Source: Nonomuraea roseoviolacea subsp. carminata (GTDB taxonomy: Bacteria > Actinomycetota > Actinomycetes > Streptosporangiales > Streptosporangiaceae). From it: a stretch of 64,000 nucleotides of DNA. Below are positions 44,746-52,272 of this stretch, piece by piece. Numbering within the stretch: the first letter of the stretch is position 1; the number at the start of each line of letters is the position of its first letter. The notes under the pieces are model-generated. The model had not been told where the DNA came from, did no database searches, and saw only the letters and a list, made by a program, of their open reading frames with translations. The position numbers and the translations under genes were made by a program. The stretch is from contig NZ_JAMZEC010000001.1 of assembly GCF_024172185.1 (NCBI RefSeq), forward strand, positions 6,665,001-6,729,000, written 5' to 3'.

Positions 44746-45159
44746 TCAGCCGCGGGTGATCTGCCGGCCCGTCACCTGCTCCATGTCCACCACGATGTAG
44801 TGGTTGCGCTCGCCCGGCGCCCAGGCGGCCGGCGCCAGCTCCGACAGCCGCGCGATCTCGTCCGGGTCCCGCACGGCGCGGGCCCGGCCCACGGCGGTCA
44901 CGGACCAGCCGGTCCGCCGGTCCACGTCGAACTCGTCGGCCTCGAAGGCCACCACGGCGTGCCGGGTGGCCGCGGCCAGCTTCGAGCCCGCGCTGGTGCG
45001 GATCACCACGCTGTCGCCGTAGAGGCGGAAGGTCACCGGCTGCACCGCGGGAAGGGCGCGGTCGGTGAACACGATCCGCCCGATCGGCGCGCGGGACAGC
45101 AGGCGCAGGCACTCCTCGCGCGTGAGCACCCGCAGTCCGGACGAGTCCAAGGTGTGCAT
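44746..45159 (-). CDS. PPOX-family flavin-binding protein
   Basis: This is a 137-residue split-barrel protein of the pyridoxamine-5'-phosphate oxidase superfamily (CLRLLSRAPIGRIVFTDRAL, VQPVTFRLYGDSVVIRT), related to the second halves of the two HTH fusions but without the HTH. It may bind FMN or F420; the substrate is unknown. It converges on the kinase gene (13 bases apart) and has an exact DosR-type box 35-49 bases before its ATG. Confidence 0.88.
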   Translation of the reverse strand: MHTLDSSGLRVLTREECLRLLSRAPIGRIVFTDRALPAVQPVTFRLYGDSVVIRTSAGSKLAAATRHAVVAFEADEFDVDRRTGWSVTAVGRARAVRDPDEIARLSELAPAAWAPGERNHYIVVDMEQVTGRQITRG

Positions 45160-45193
45160 GTCTCCAGGATCGGCGGCCGGGCCGTCCGTGCTC

Positions 45194-45208
45194 AGGGCCG
45201 AAGGTCCC
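45194..45208 (-). promoter_or_regulatory. DosR-type box before the flavin protein gene
   Basis: On the minus strand the sequence is GGGACCTTCGGCCCT, identical to the boxes at 41950 and 45967. Confidence 0.75.
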
Positions 45209-45288
45209 CTCGTGGCCGCCGTTCGGCGCCGGAGACGGCCGAGATCGTCCTGTTCCTGGCTCTTCGTGCTTGTCCGGCCGAGGGGACG

Positions 45289-45930
45289 TCAGTCGCGCTT
45301 GTCGGCGCGCAGGCGGGCGGCCAGCGCGGCGGCCTGGGTGCGGCGCTGCATGTTGAGCTTGGCCAGCAGGTTGGACACGTAGTTCTTGACGGTCTTCTCG
45401 GCGAGGAACAGCCGCTCGCCGATCTGCCGGTTCGTCAGGCCCTCGCCGATGAGGTCGAGGATGTGGCGCTCCTGGTCCGACAGGGCGGCCAGCGGGTCCT
45501 GACGGGTGGCCTGGTCGCGCAGCCGCTGCAGCATCGCCGCCGTGGTCTGCGGGTCGAGCAGCGACTGCCCCGAGGCCACCGTGCGCACCGCGCCGACCAG
45601 GTCGGAGCCGTGGATCTGCTTCAGCACGTAGCCGGACGCCCCGGCCATGACCGCGTCGAACAGCGCGTCGTCGTCCGCGTACGAGGTGAGCATGAGGCAC
45701 GCCAGCCCCGGGAGCCGCGAGCGGGCCTCCCGGCACACGTCCACCCCGCTGCCGTCGGGCAGGCGCACGTCGAGGACCGCCACGTCGGGCTTGAGCGCGG
45801 GGATGCGGGCGACCGCCGACTCGGCGGTGCCGGCCTCGCCGATCACCTCGATGTCGTCTTCGGAGTCGAGCAGGGCGGCCACGCCCCGCCGCACCACCTC
45901 ATGATCATCGACGAGGAACACACGAATCAT
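45289..45930 (-). CDS. DosR/DevR-type response regulator
   Basis: This is a 213-residue NarL-family regulator. The receiver domain starts MIRVFLVDDHEVVRRGVAAL with phospho-site Asp54 (VAVLDVRLPDG), and Thr82 is in LTSY. The C-terminal helix-turn-helix has LTNRQIGERLFLAEKTVKNY; Lys179, Lys182 and Asn183 sit at the same positions as the base-contacting residues of mycobacterial DosR. An exact DosR-type box 37-51 bases upstream implies autoregulation. Its kinase partner is the gene at 43047. Confidence 0.93.
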   Translation of the reverse strand: MIRVFLVDDHEVVRRGVAALLDSEDDIEVIGEAGTAESAVARIPALKPDVAVLDVRLPDGSGVDVCREARSRLPGLACLMLTSYADDDALFDAVMAGASGYVLKQIHGSDLVGAVRTVASGQSLLDPQTTAAMLQRLRDQATRQDPLAALSDQERHILDLIGEGLTNRQIGERLFLAEKTVKNYVSNLLAKLNMQRRTQAAALAARLRADKRD

Positions 45931-45966
45931 GACTCCGACGCTAACCGGCGGCTCGGGCCTTCCGGA

Positions 45967-45981
45967 AGGGCCGAAGGTCCC
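45967..45981 (-). promoter_or_regulatory. DosR-type box before the regulator gene
   Basis: The minus strand reads GGGACCTTCGGCCCT, the third exact copy in the window. It lies between the divergent regulator and universal stress protein 3 genes and could serve both. Confidence 0.75.
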
Positions 45982-46014
45982 GGAAAGCCGCGTGTCCCGG
46001 GCGGCGCCCGCGGG

Positions 46015-46135
46015 GAGGCGCCGGGCCGAGGACGCCCGCGGCGCGGGTGGGGGCATCGGCCGAGGGTGTCCGCGGCGCGGGTGGGGGCATCGCGCCGCGG
46101 GTGCCCGTGACGCGGGTGGGAAGGACTCGAAGGGG
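46015..46135. repeat. short GC-rich tandem repeat
   Basis: cgcggcgcgggtgggggcatcg recurs two to three times with decay (near 46037, 46071 and 46095) in the gap between the divergent regulator and universal stress genes. Confidence 0.6.
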
Positions 46136-46155
46136 GCGGACGGGGGAGGACATCG

Positions 46156-46995
46156 ATGATCGTCGCCGGTGTGGACGGATCGCGGGCCGGCCTGGAGGCC
46201 GCCGGGTGGGCGGCGGCCGAGGCGGCCCTGCGCGCGGCGCCGCTGAAGCTCGTGCACGCCCTGCCGTCCTGGGCCTGCGAGCCCGGGGGCGGCCGGTACG
46301 CCGAGGTGGCCCGCTGGATGCGCGAGGGCGGCAGGACCGTGCTGGCCGCGGCCGAGGAACGGGTGCGGCGCGAGCGGCCGGAGGTCGCCGTCGAGGCCGC
46401 GCTGCTGCCCGGCGATCCCAGGGCCGCCCTGGTGAAGGCCGCGGCCGGCGCGGAGCTGCTGGTCATCGGCGGGCACGGCCTCGGCGGCGTGCGCGGCATG
46501 CTCGTGGGGTCGGTGGCGTACGGCGTGGCCGGGCACGCGCCGTGCGACGTGGTCGTGGTGCGCGAGGCGGCGCTGCCGGCGCGCGGCGAGGTGGTGGCCG
46601 GCGTGGACGGCTCGTCGTCGTCCGGCCGGGTGCTCGGCTTCGCCTTCGCCGAGGCGCGGCTGCGCGGGGCGACCCTGCGGGCCGTGCACGCCTGGTCCTG
46701 GCCGAGGATCGGCGGGTTCCCGCCGGCCGACCCCGAGCGGGAGGGCGACGAGCTGGCCGCGCTGAAGGCGGCCCTGGCGGAGTGGCGGGAGCGCCACCTG
46801 GACGTGCCGGTGGTCGAGGAGGTCGTCCAGGGACACCCGGTGGCCGTGCTCCTCCAGGCCGCGAAGGCCGCCGACCTGCTGGTCGTGGGCTCGCGCGGTC
46901 ACGGGACGTTCGCCGGCATGCTGCTCGGCTCCGTCAGCCAGGCCATGCTGCACCACGCGCCCTGCCCGCTCGCCGTGGTCCGCGGCGAGGAGTGA
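46156..46995 (+). CDS. tandem-domain universal stress protein 3
   Basis: The 279-residue protein has two UspA domains. The ATP loops are GGHGLGGVRGMLVGS and GSRGHGTFAGMLLGS, both fitting G-x2-G-x9-G-S. It is more diverged than the other two. It is divergent from the DosR-type regulator gene and shares its box-bearing spacer. Short cgccgcccg-cttgtc repeats follow its stop. Confidence 0.9.
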   Translation: MIVAGVDGSRAGLEAAGWAAAEAALRAAPLKLVHALPSWACEPGGGRYAEVARWMREGGRTVLAAAEERVRRERPEVAVEAALLPGDPRAALVKAAAGAELLVIGGHGLGGVRGMLVGSVAYGVAGHAPCDVVVVREAALPARGEVVAGVDGSSSSGRVLGFAFAEARLRGATLRAVHAWSWPRIGGFPPADPEREGDELAALKAALAEWRERHLDVPVVEEVVQGHPVAVLLQAAKAADLLVVGSRGHGTFAGMLLGSVSQAMLHHAPCPLAVVRGEE

Positions 46996-47109
46996 CCGCC
47001 GCCCGCGCCTTGTCGCCGCCCGCCTTGTCGCCGCCCGCTTTGTCACGGCTCGCGCAGATCGCGGCAGTGATCCGGAAAGGCGATCTTCCCCCCGGCGGAG
47101 CGGAGTAGG

Positions 47110-48009
47110 ATGGCGTCGGACCCGACCCGTACGGCGTTCGGATCGAAGGAGGCGCCCCCCGTGAGCGAGCTGGAGCGAGTCCCGCCGGGTGTGGATCCCC
47201 GCGTCCCGAGCGTCGCCCGGGTCTACGACTACCTCCTGGGCGGCAAGGACCATCTGGCGATCGACCGCGCCTTCGCCGACAAGCTGCTCGCCGTCGCGCC
47301 CGAGACGCGGCTCGTCGCCCGGGCCAACCGGCTCTTCCTCGTCCGCGCCGTACGCCACCTGGCCCGGCAAGGCGTGCGCCAGTTCCTCGACCTCGGCACC
47401 GGCATCCCGACCTCGCCCAGCGTGCACGAGGTGGCCCGCGCGGTCGCGCCCGACAGCCGGGTCGTCTACGTCGACTACGACCCCGTCGTCCGCCTCCACA
47501 GCGAGGTGCTGCTGGCCAGCTCGCCCGGCGTCGAGGCCGTCCAGGCCGATCTGCGCGAGCCCGGCGTCATCCTCGGCGACCCGCGCGTCATCCGCCTGAT
47601 CGACTTCGCGCAGCCGGTCGGCGTGCTCATGGTCGGCATCCTGCACTTCATCCTCGACGACGAGGACCCGGCCGGCATCGTGGCGGACTTCCGCAAGTGG
47701 ATGGCGCCCGGCAGCCACCTCGTGCTCACCCACGCCATGGCCGACAGCTCGCCCGAGGCGATCGCCCAGCTCAGCACCGCGACGGCCGGCACGTCGGCGC
47801 AGTCGGTGTTTCGCACCCGCGAGGAGGTGCTCCGGCTGACCGAGGGATTCGAGCTCGTCGGGCCGGGCCTCGCCCCGGTCCACGAGTGGCGGATCGCGGG
47901 CGAGGAGGAGGACGAGCCGCCGATCCCGCTGCTGGAAGGCGTGCCGGCGGTCCGCATCGACGCCGCCGTGGGCCGCCTGACCACCCCGGCCGGGCCCGAC
48001 CGCCTCTGA
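47110..48009 (+). CDS. SAM-dependent methyltransferase, DUF574/PF04672 type
   Basis: This 299-residue protein has the family start RVYDYLLGGKDHLAIDRAFAD, the SAM-binding FLDLGTGIPTSPSVHEVA and VVYVDYDPVVRLHSE. This family is abundant in actinomycetes; few members have known substrates. ATG 47110 has ggag upstream; GTG 47161 with ggagg is an equally good start and sits nearer the conserved region. Confidence 0.9.
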   Translation: MASDPTRTAFGSKEAPPVSELERVPPGVDPRVPSVARVYDYLLGGKDHLAIDRAFADKLLAVAPETRLVARANRLFLVRAVRHLARQGVRQFLDLGTGIPTSPSVHEVARAVAPDSRVVYVDYDPVVRLHSEVLLASSPGVEAVQADLREPGVILGDPRVIRLIDFAQPVGVLMVGILHFILDDEDPAGIVADFRKWMAPGSHLVLTHAMADSSPEAIAQLSTATAGTSAQSVFRTREEVLRLTEGFELVGPGLAPVHEWRIAGEEEDEPPIPLLEGVPAVRIDAAVGRLTTPAGPDRL

Positions 48010-48039
48010 CCGGCCGGGCTGGGCTGGGCCGGGCCGGTC

Positions 48040-48079
48040 AGGGCGAATCACGGCGGGTCACGGCGGGTCAGGGCAGGGG
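48040..48079. repeat. short tandem repeat at convergent gene ends
   Basis: tcacggcggg is repeated directly (48050-48070) with a related gtcagggc on each side, next to the stop of the ferritin-like gene. Confidence 0.5.
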
Positions 48080-49282
48080 TCAGCGGTCGGCGCGCAGGCT
48101 GCCCACCGGGTGCGGCCCCTCGGTCTCCAGCCGGTACTCGCGGCCGGACTTGTCGGCGTTCTCCTGGACGACGGTCTCGGACGGCGCCTTCTCGCCGCCC
48201 ATGAGCGCCTCCTGCATCTTCTCGAAGCGCTCGTGGGCGTCCTGGACGTATCCGGTGCCGAGCGTCGTGTAGTCGATCTGGGTGGCGATCAGCTCGCGCA
48301 GGTAGCCCTTGTTCGGCTCGAAGGTGAGCGGAGCGGGCAGCGCGGGCGCCACCACCTCCTCGGGGTCGCGGCCGTCGTGCCTCTTGAACAGCTCGGCGGC
48401 CAGCCGCAGGTGCTCCAGCTCCATGTTGAGGTGGAGCTCCCAGATGTTCTTCACCTTCGGGTCCGACTCGGTCTGCATGAAGGAGTGGTACAGGTAGCAC
48501 TCGTTGTACTCGTGGTTGAGCAGCATCTCCCACCAGCTCTCGCCCGGGTCGACCAGCGACTCGTAGTGGGTGACGTGCTCCTCCTCGATCAGCCCGATCT
48601 CCTGGTAGAGCCGGCGGGCGATCGGCTCCATGTACGTGGGGCCGACGTTCATGTAGAAGTTCATGGTCTGCTGCTCGGCCGCCATGATGGTCAGCGCGTG
48701 CAGCTTCGAGATCGGCTGGGCGGAGCTCCTGTCGTACGGCTCGCGGACGTTGTCGACCGGGTCGCGGTGGTGCAGGTACGTCGGGCGGCCCGGCATGACC
48801 TCGGTGAGCTGGTCGACGATCTTCTCGGCCCGGCGGTGCTCGATCATCTCGTACAGGTTGGCGTACCGGTACAGGTGGTCGAAGTCCTCCAGCACGCCGA
48901 ACTGGTAGGCCTGCTTCAGGTACGGGTCCGGCTCCATCCGCGCCACCCACGCGGTCAGGTCCACCGCCACCTGCTCGTACGCGAGCGTGGTCTCCAGCAC
49001 CGAGGCCAGGCCGGGCAGCAGCCAGTTGACCGCCTTCTGCTGCTGGGCCTCGATGTAGCGCACCCGCGCGAGCTGCTGCTTGAGCTCCAGGTCGGGGCAG
49101 TGGCGGGCGAGCTGGTGGCTGAACAGGATCGCCTCCACCTCGATGCCGTTCATCGCGATGATCCGGCACCTCGTGTAGGGATCGGCGTGGTCCGGGTCGA
49201 TCGGGGTGACGTTGAGCTCGCGCCAGTTGCGGAGTTGCTTGTCCAGGGGGATTCCGCGCTCCCGCAGCGGGTTGAAGGTCAT
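48080..49282 (-). CDS. ferritin-like superfamily protein, unknown
   Basis: This 400-residue soluble, helical protein has several Glu/His pairs of the type used for diiron binding (EDFDHLYRYANLYEMIEHRR, EEEHVTHYESL and MELEHLRLAAEL) spread over two four-helix units. I do not know a named function; a ferritin- or rubrerythrin-like redox or oxygen-consuming role is possible. It starts just after the DosR-type island and is divergent from a DUF4383 gene, but I see no good box before it. Confidence 0.7.
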   Translation of the reverse strand: MTFNPLRERGIPLDKQLRNWRELNVTPIDPDHADPYTRCRIIAMNGIEVEAILFSHQLARHCPDLELKQQLARVRYIEAQQQKAVNWLLPGLASVLETTLAYEQVAVDLTAWVARMEPDPYLKQAYQFGVLEDFDHLYRYANLYEMIEHRRAEKIVDQLTEVMPGRPTYLHHRDPVDNVREPYDRSSAQPISKLHALTIMAAEQQTMNFYMNVGPTYMEPIARRLYQEIGLIEEEHVTHYESLVDPGESWWEMLLNHEYNECYLYHSFMQTESDPKVKNIWELHLNMELEHLRLAAELFKRHDGRDPEEVVAPALPAPLTFEPNKGYLRELIATQIDYTTLGTGYVQDAHERFEKMQEALMGGEKAPSETVVQENADKSGREYRLETEGPHPVGSLRADR

Positions 49283-49428
49283 GTGCCGCGCTCCCTCGCT
49301 GTCGGCTCCGTGAACCAGCCGCCCTACCCGAGGGGCCGGAGGGCAATCGCCCGGCCGCGCGTGAAGGGGGGCCTGCCGGGTAGCTGGACGGGAGGAAGCG
49401 CCACACCCTGTTCCGAGGGAGGCTCTCG

Positions 49429-49872
49429 ATGGACACCCCGAGAACCAGAGCGGACCGCACGCCCGTCCAAGTCGCCGCGCTCATCGTCGGCGCGGTGTTC
49501 CTGCTGGTGGGCGTGCTCGGCTTCATCCCGGGCATCACCACCCACTACAGCGCCATCGCCTTCGCCGGGCACCACTCCGGGGCGTTGCTGATCGGCGTGT
49601 TCCAGGTGTCGATCCTGCACAACATCGTCCACCTGCTGTTCGGCATCGCCGGCATCGTGCTCTCCCGGACCTGGAGCGGGGCGCGCGGGTTCCTGATCGG
49701 CGGCGGGGTCATCTACCTGCTGCTGTGGATCTACGGGCTGATCGTCGCCAAGACCAGCGCGGCCAACTTCGTGCCGCTGAACACGGCCGACGACTGGCTG
49801 CACTTCCTGCTCGGCGTCGTGATGATCGCGCTCGGCTTCCTGCTGGCGCGCCGTCCGGCCCTCACCAAGTAG
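49429..49872 (+). CDS. DUF4383 membrane protein
   Basis: The 147-residue protein has four membrane segments. AALIVGAVFLLVGVLGFIPG, SILHNIVHLLFGIAGIVL and NTADDWLHFLLGVVMIALG are typical of DUF4383, a common actinobacterial family of unknown role. Its 3' end, including the stop, is tandemly duplicated downstream. Confidence 0.88.
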   Translation: MDTPRTRADRTPVQVAALIVGAVFLLVGVLGFIPGITTHYSAIAFAGHHSGALLIGVFQVSILHNIVHLLFGIAGIVLSRTWSGARGFLIGGGVIYLLLWIYGLIVAKTSAANFVPLNTADDWLHFLLGVVMIALGFLLARRPALTK

Positions 49873-49914
49873 GTCCGTCCGGCCGTCACCCAGTAGGGCC
49901 GTCCGGCCCTCACC
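49851..49914. repeat. 24-base tandem repeat spanning a stop codon
   Basis: The unit beginning ccgtccggccctcaccaagt ends in tagg and occurs at 49851-49874, 49875-49898 and, partially, 49899-49914. The first copy contains the last codons and TAG stop of the DUF4383 gene; the second copy repeats them with two changes. Confidence 0.92.
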
Positions 49915-51163
49915 GGGCCGCTCTGTCCGGGCCGGGGCCGAGCGGCTCCGGCCGGCGGCGCAGCGACCGCACGCTGTGCGCGGCGCGCCTCAGCCGGCGC
50001 CCCGCGTACGGCACGCCGCCGCCCAGCGCGGCGCCCACCGCCAGCCAGGCGCACGTGGCCCGCTCCAGCACCCACACCGGGGCGAACAGCGACGCGGTCC
50101 ACGGGAACACCCGCCGGCCGCCGGCCCTGCGCCTGCCCGCCTCGGCCAGGCCCACCGCCAGCCCGGCGGCCACGGCCAGCGCGCCGAACCGGCGCCGCGC
50201 CAGCCCGGCCGCCGCCGCGGGCAGCACCGACAGGAACAGCGCCAGCCGCGCGGGCTGCGCCAGGTCGTCGTACGCCTGCCGGACACGCTGCGACCAGAAC
50301 CGGGAGACGTCCGGCGGCAGGCGGCGCACGTACAGGCCCGGCGCGTGGTACTCGACGCCGCCCCGGGCCCGGACGGTGCGGATCAGCTCCAGGTTCTCGA
50401 ACAGCACATCGCCGTCGTAGCCGCCCATCTCCCAGAAGAAGGAGCGCCGGACCCCGAACGTCCCCGGGTAGTCGGCGCCGACAGCCCGGTTCAGCAGCGT
50501 GCGGGCGGTGTCCCAGCGGGCGTGCCAGGGGAGCGGGTCGAAGTGGTTCTGCGGGCGGACCAGGTCGGCCCCGGCCAGCAGGGCGTCCATCCCGGCCAGC
50601 GCGGCGGGCTCGTAGCGGACGTCGTCGTCGGCGATCACCACGTGCTGGGCGCGGGCCAGCCGCAGGCCCGTCGTCACGCCGTTCACCTTGCCGTTGGCGA
50701 ACCGCAGCCCGGGGTCCGGGCGCACGTGGGTGACCAGCCCGCGCCAGCGCCCGGCGTGCCGGTCGAACAGCTCGTCCCGGCTGCCGTCCACGACGATCAC
50801 CCGCGCGTGCCGGGACAGCTCCCGCAGGTACGCGGTCAGCTCCTCCAGACCCGCGTCGTCCTCCCAGCGCAGGGGCAGCACGTAGTCGAGCCCCTGCCGG
50901 TCCTCCATGCCCGCCACGCGGGCGGCGGCCGGCGCGGGCGTCCTCCCGGTCGTCGGCGCGGGCGCCTTCCCGGCCGTGGACGTGGACGGCGTTCCGTTCA
51001 TGGAGGTCGCGCCCGCCTCGCCCGGTGTGCGGGGCGTGCGGGTCGTGCCGTTCACGGGGGTCGCGCCCACCACGCCCGGTGTGCGCGTCGTGCCGGCCAT
51101 GGGGGTCGCGTCCGCCTCGCCCGGTGCGCGGGTTCCATGGGGCGTGCAGGCGAGGCGGCTCAT
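49910..51163 (-). CDS. family 2 glycosyltransferase
   Basis: The 417-residue protein has a GT-A domain (from about residue 90: DYVLPLRWEDDAGLEELTAY, VIVVDGSRDELF, VVIADDDVRYEP; the DDD metal motif is near 180) and two or three hydrophobic segments near the C-terminus, so it is membrane-attached. The first 85 residues are a Thr/Pro-rich repeat (TPGVVGATPVNGTTR) that looks like a minisatellite; the start may really be ATG 50908 (MEDRQGLDYV). ATGA overlap with the upstream gene supports 51163. Confidence 0.85.
   Translation of the reverse strand: MSRLACTPHGTRAPGEADATPMAGTTRTPGVVGATPVNGTTRTPRTPGEAGATSMNGTPSTSTAGKAPAPTTGRTPAPAAARVAGMEDRQGLDYVLPLRWEDDAGLEELTAYLRELSRHARVIVVDGSRDELFDRHAGRWRGLVTHVRPDPGLRFANGKVNGVTTGLRLARAQHVVIADDDVRYEPAALAGMDALLAGADLVRPQNHFDPLPWHARWDTARTLLNRAVGADYPGTFGVRRSFFWEMGGYDGDVLFENLELIRTVRARGGVEYHAPGLYVRRLPPDVSRFWSQRVRQAYDDLAQPARLALFLSVLPAAAAGLARRRFGALAVAAGLAVGLAEAGRRRAGGRRVFPWTASLFAPVWVLERATCAWLAVGAALGGGVPYAGRRLRRAAHSVRSLRRRPEPLGPGPDRAAR
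50918..51135. repeat. coding minisatellite in the glycosyltransferase N-terminus
   Basis: A unit of about 45-50 bases with gtgccgttcacgggggtcgc and cgcccggtgtgcg recurs three to four times, encoding GTTRTPG-ATP repeats on the minus strand. Confidence 0.7.
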
Positions 51164-52272
51164 GTGGTGCTCGCCACCGCGCTCTCCTCGCCGGCCCGCG
51201 CCGCGCCGCCCGCGCCGCCCGCGCCGTCCGCCCCGGGCGGCTCCAGGGAGGACGCCCCGCGCCGCCAGCACCCCAGCACGTGCTCGGCCCACAGCCGCTC
51301 CACCTCCAGGGCGCACGCCGCCCCGTACAGGATGTCGCCCGCCAGCGACGGGTCCTGCGCGGCCAGGCCCGCGCACAGGTCGTGCGCGGCGATCTGCTCG
51401 TGGACGGCGTCGGCCTGCACGTGTTCGTCGAAGAAGCGGGCCGTCGCCGCGTCGCCGCCGAGCCGCCGCAGGCCCTCGGCGTACTGCCGGTTCGGCAGCG
51501 AGGACGTCATCTCCAGCGCCGCGAGGTGCCCGGCCGCCGCGCCCCGCAGCCTCCGGTGCAGCCCGAACAGCGACATCACGTTGGACACCGCCAGCGTGAT
51601 GCCGGGGACCCGGTCCAGGTAGGCGCCGTAGGAGTCGTCCAGGCCGAGGCCCCGCATGGTGACGCGGAACAGCTCCGCGTGCATCCGCTCCGTACGGCCG
51701 CCGCCGTACTCGTCGGACTGGATCTCCACCAGCGCCGCCTTCGGGCCGCCGCGCAGCCGGGGGATCGCCCACGTGTGCGGGTCGGCCTCCTTGAGGTGGT
51801 ACACCGAGCGGTGCGTCACGAACTCGCGGAACTGCGCCAGGTCGGCGTGCCGCCGCAGGAACGCCGCCGTGGACGGCCCATCGCCGGGCGCGGTCATCTC
51901 CGCCAGCGCCGCCCGCACCCCGCCGGGAGGCACGTCCGGCGGCCGTGGCACCGCCCGCGCCAGGGCCCGCTCGAAGCGCCGTTCGAGGACGGACCGGAAG
52001 GCCAGCAGCGACGGCTCCCACTCCCAGCGCGCATCGACGCCGTCGAAGCCCTGGTAGTGCAGCTCGTAGCAGGCGAACAGGGCGAGCTGGAGATCCCCGT
52101 CGCCCATCTCGTACGGCGCCCGCGCGGACCCGGCGGTGGCCGGCCGGACAGCGGCCCGCCCGTGCGGCAGCGGGGCGTGCCCGCCGTCCGCCCGCGGGTC
52201 GGCGGGCGGGGCGGTGGCGAGTCGGGCGAACAGGGCCGCGGTGACCGGCCCGCGGGGACGCGGCAGGCGCAT
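51160..52272 (-). CDS. haem-oxygenase-like diiron (iron-containing redox enzyme) protein
   Basis: The 370-residue helical protein fits the iron-containing redox enzyme family, with Glu/His-rich segments FREFVTHRSVYHLKEADPH (about 148-166), EIQSDEYGGGRTERMHAELF (183-202) and FFDEHVQADAVHEQIAAHD (280-298). Known relatives (UndA, BesC, SznF) use a diiron site for oxidative C-C or N-oxygenation chemistry. The substrate is unknown. It overlaps the methyltransferase gene by one base and the glycosyltransferase gene by four, forming a three-gene operon. Confidence 0.8.
   Translation of the reverse strand: MRLPRPRGPVTAALFARLATAPPADPRADGGHAPLPHGRAAVRPATAGSARAPYEMGDGDLQLALFACYELHYQGFDGVDARWEWEPSLLAFRSVLERRFERALARAVPRPPDVPPGGVRAALAEMTAPGDGPSTAAFLRRHADLAQFREFVTHRSVYHLKEADPHTWAIPRLRGGPKAALVEIQSDEYGGGRTERMHAELFRVTMRGLGLDDSYGAYLDRVPGITLAVSNVMSLFGLHRRLRGAAAGHLAALEMTSSLPNRQYAEGLRRLGGDAATARFFDEHVQADAVHEQIAAHDLCAGLAAQDPSLAGDILYGAACALEVERLWAEHVLGCWRRGASSLEPPGADGAGGAGGAARAGEESAVASTT

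Noticed and set aside
49283..49428. DosR-type box between the ferritin-like and DUF4383 genes
   Set aside because: aggggccggagggc has some resemblance, but it lacks a GGGAC arm and the spacing is wrong.
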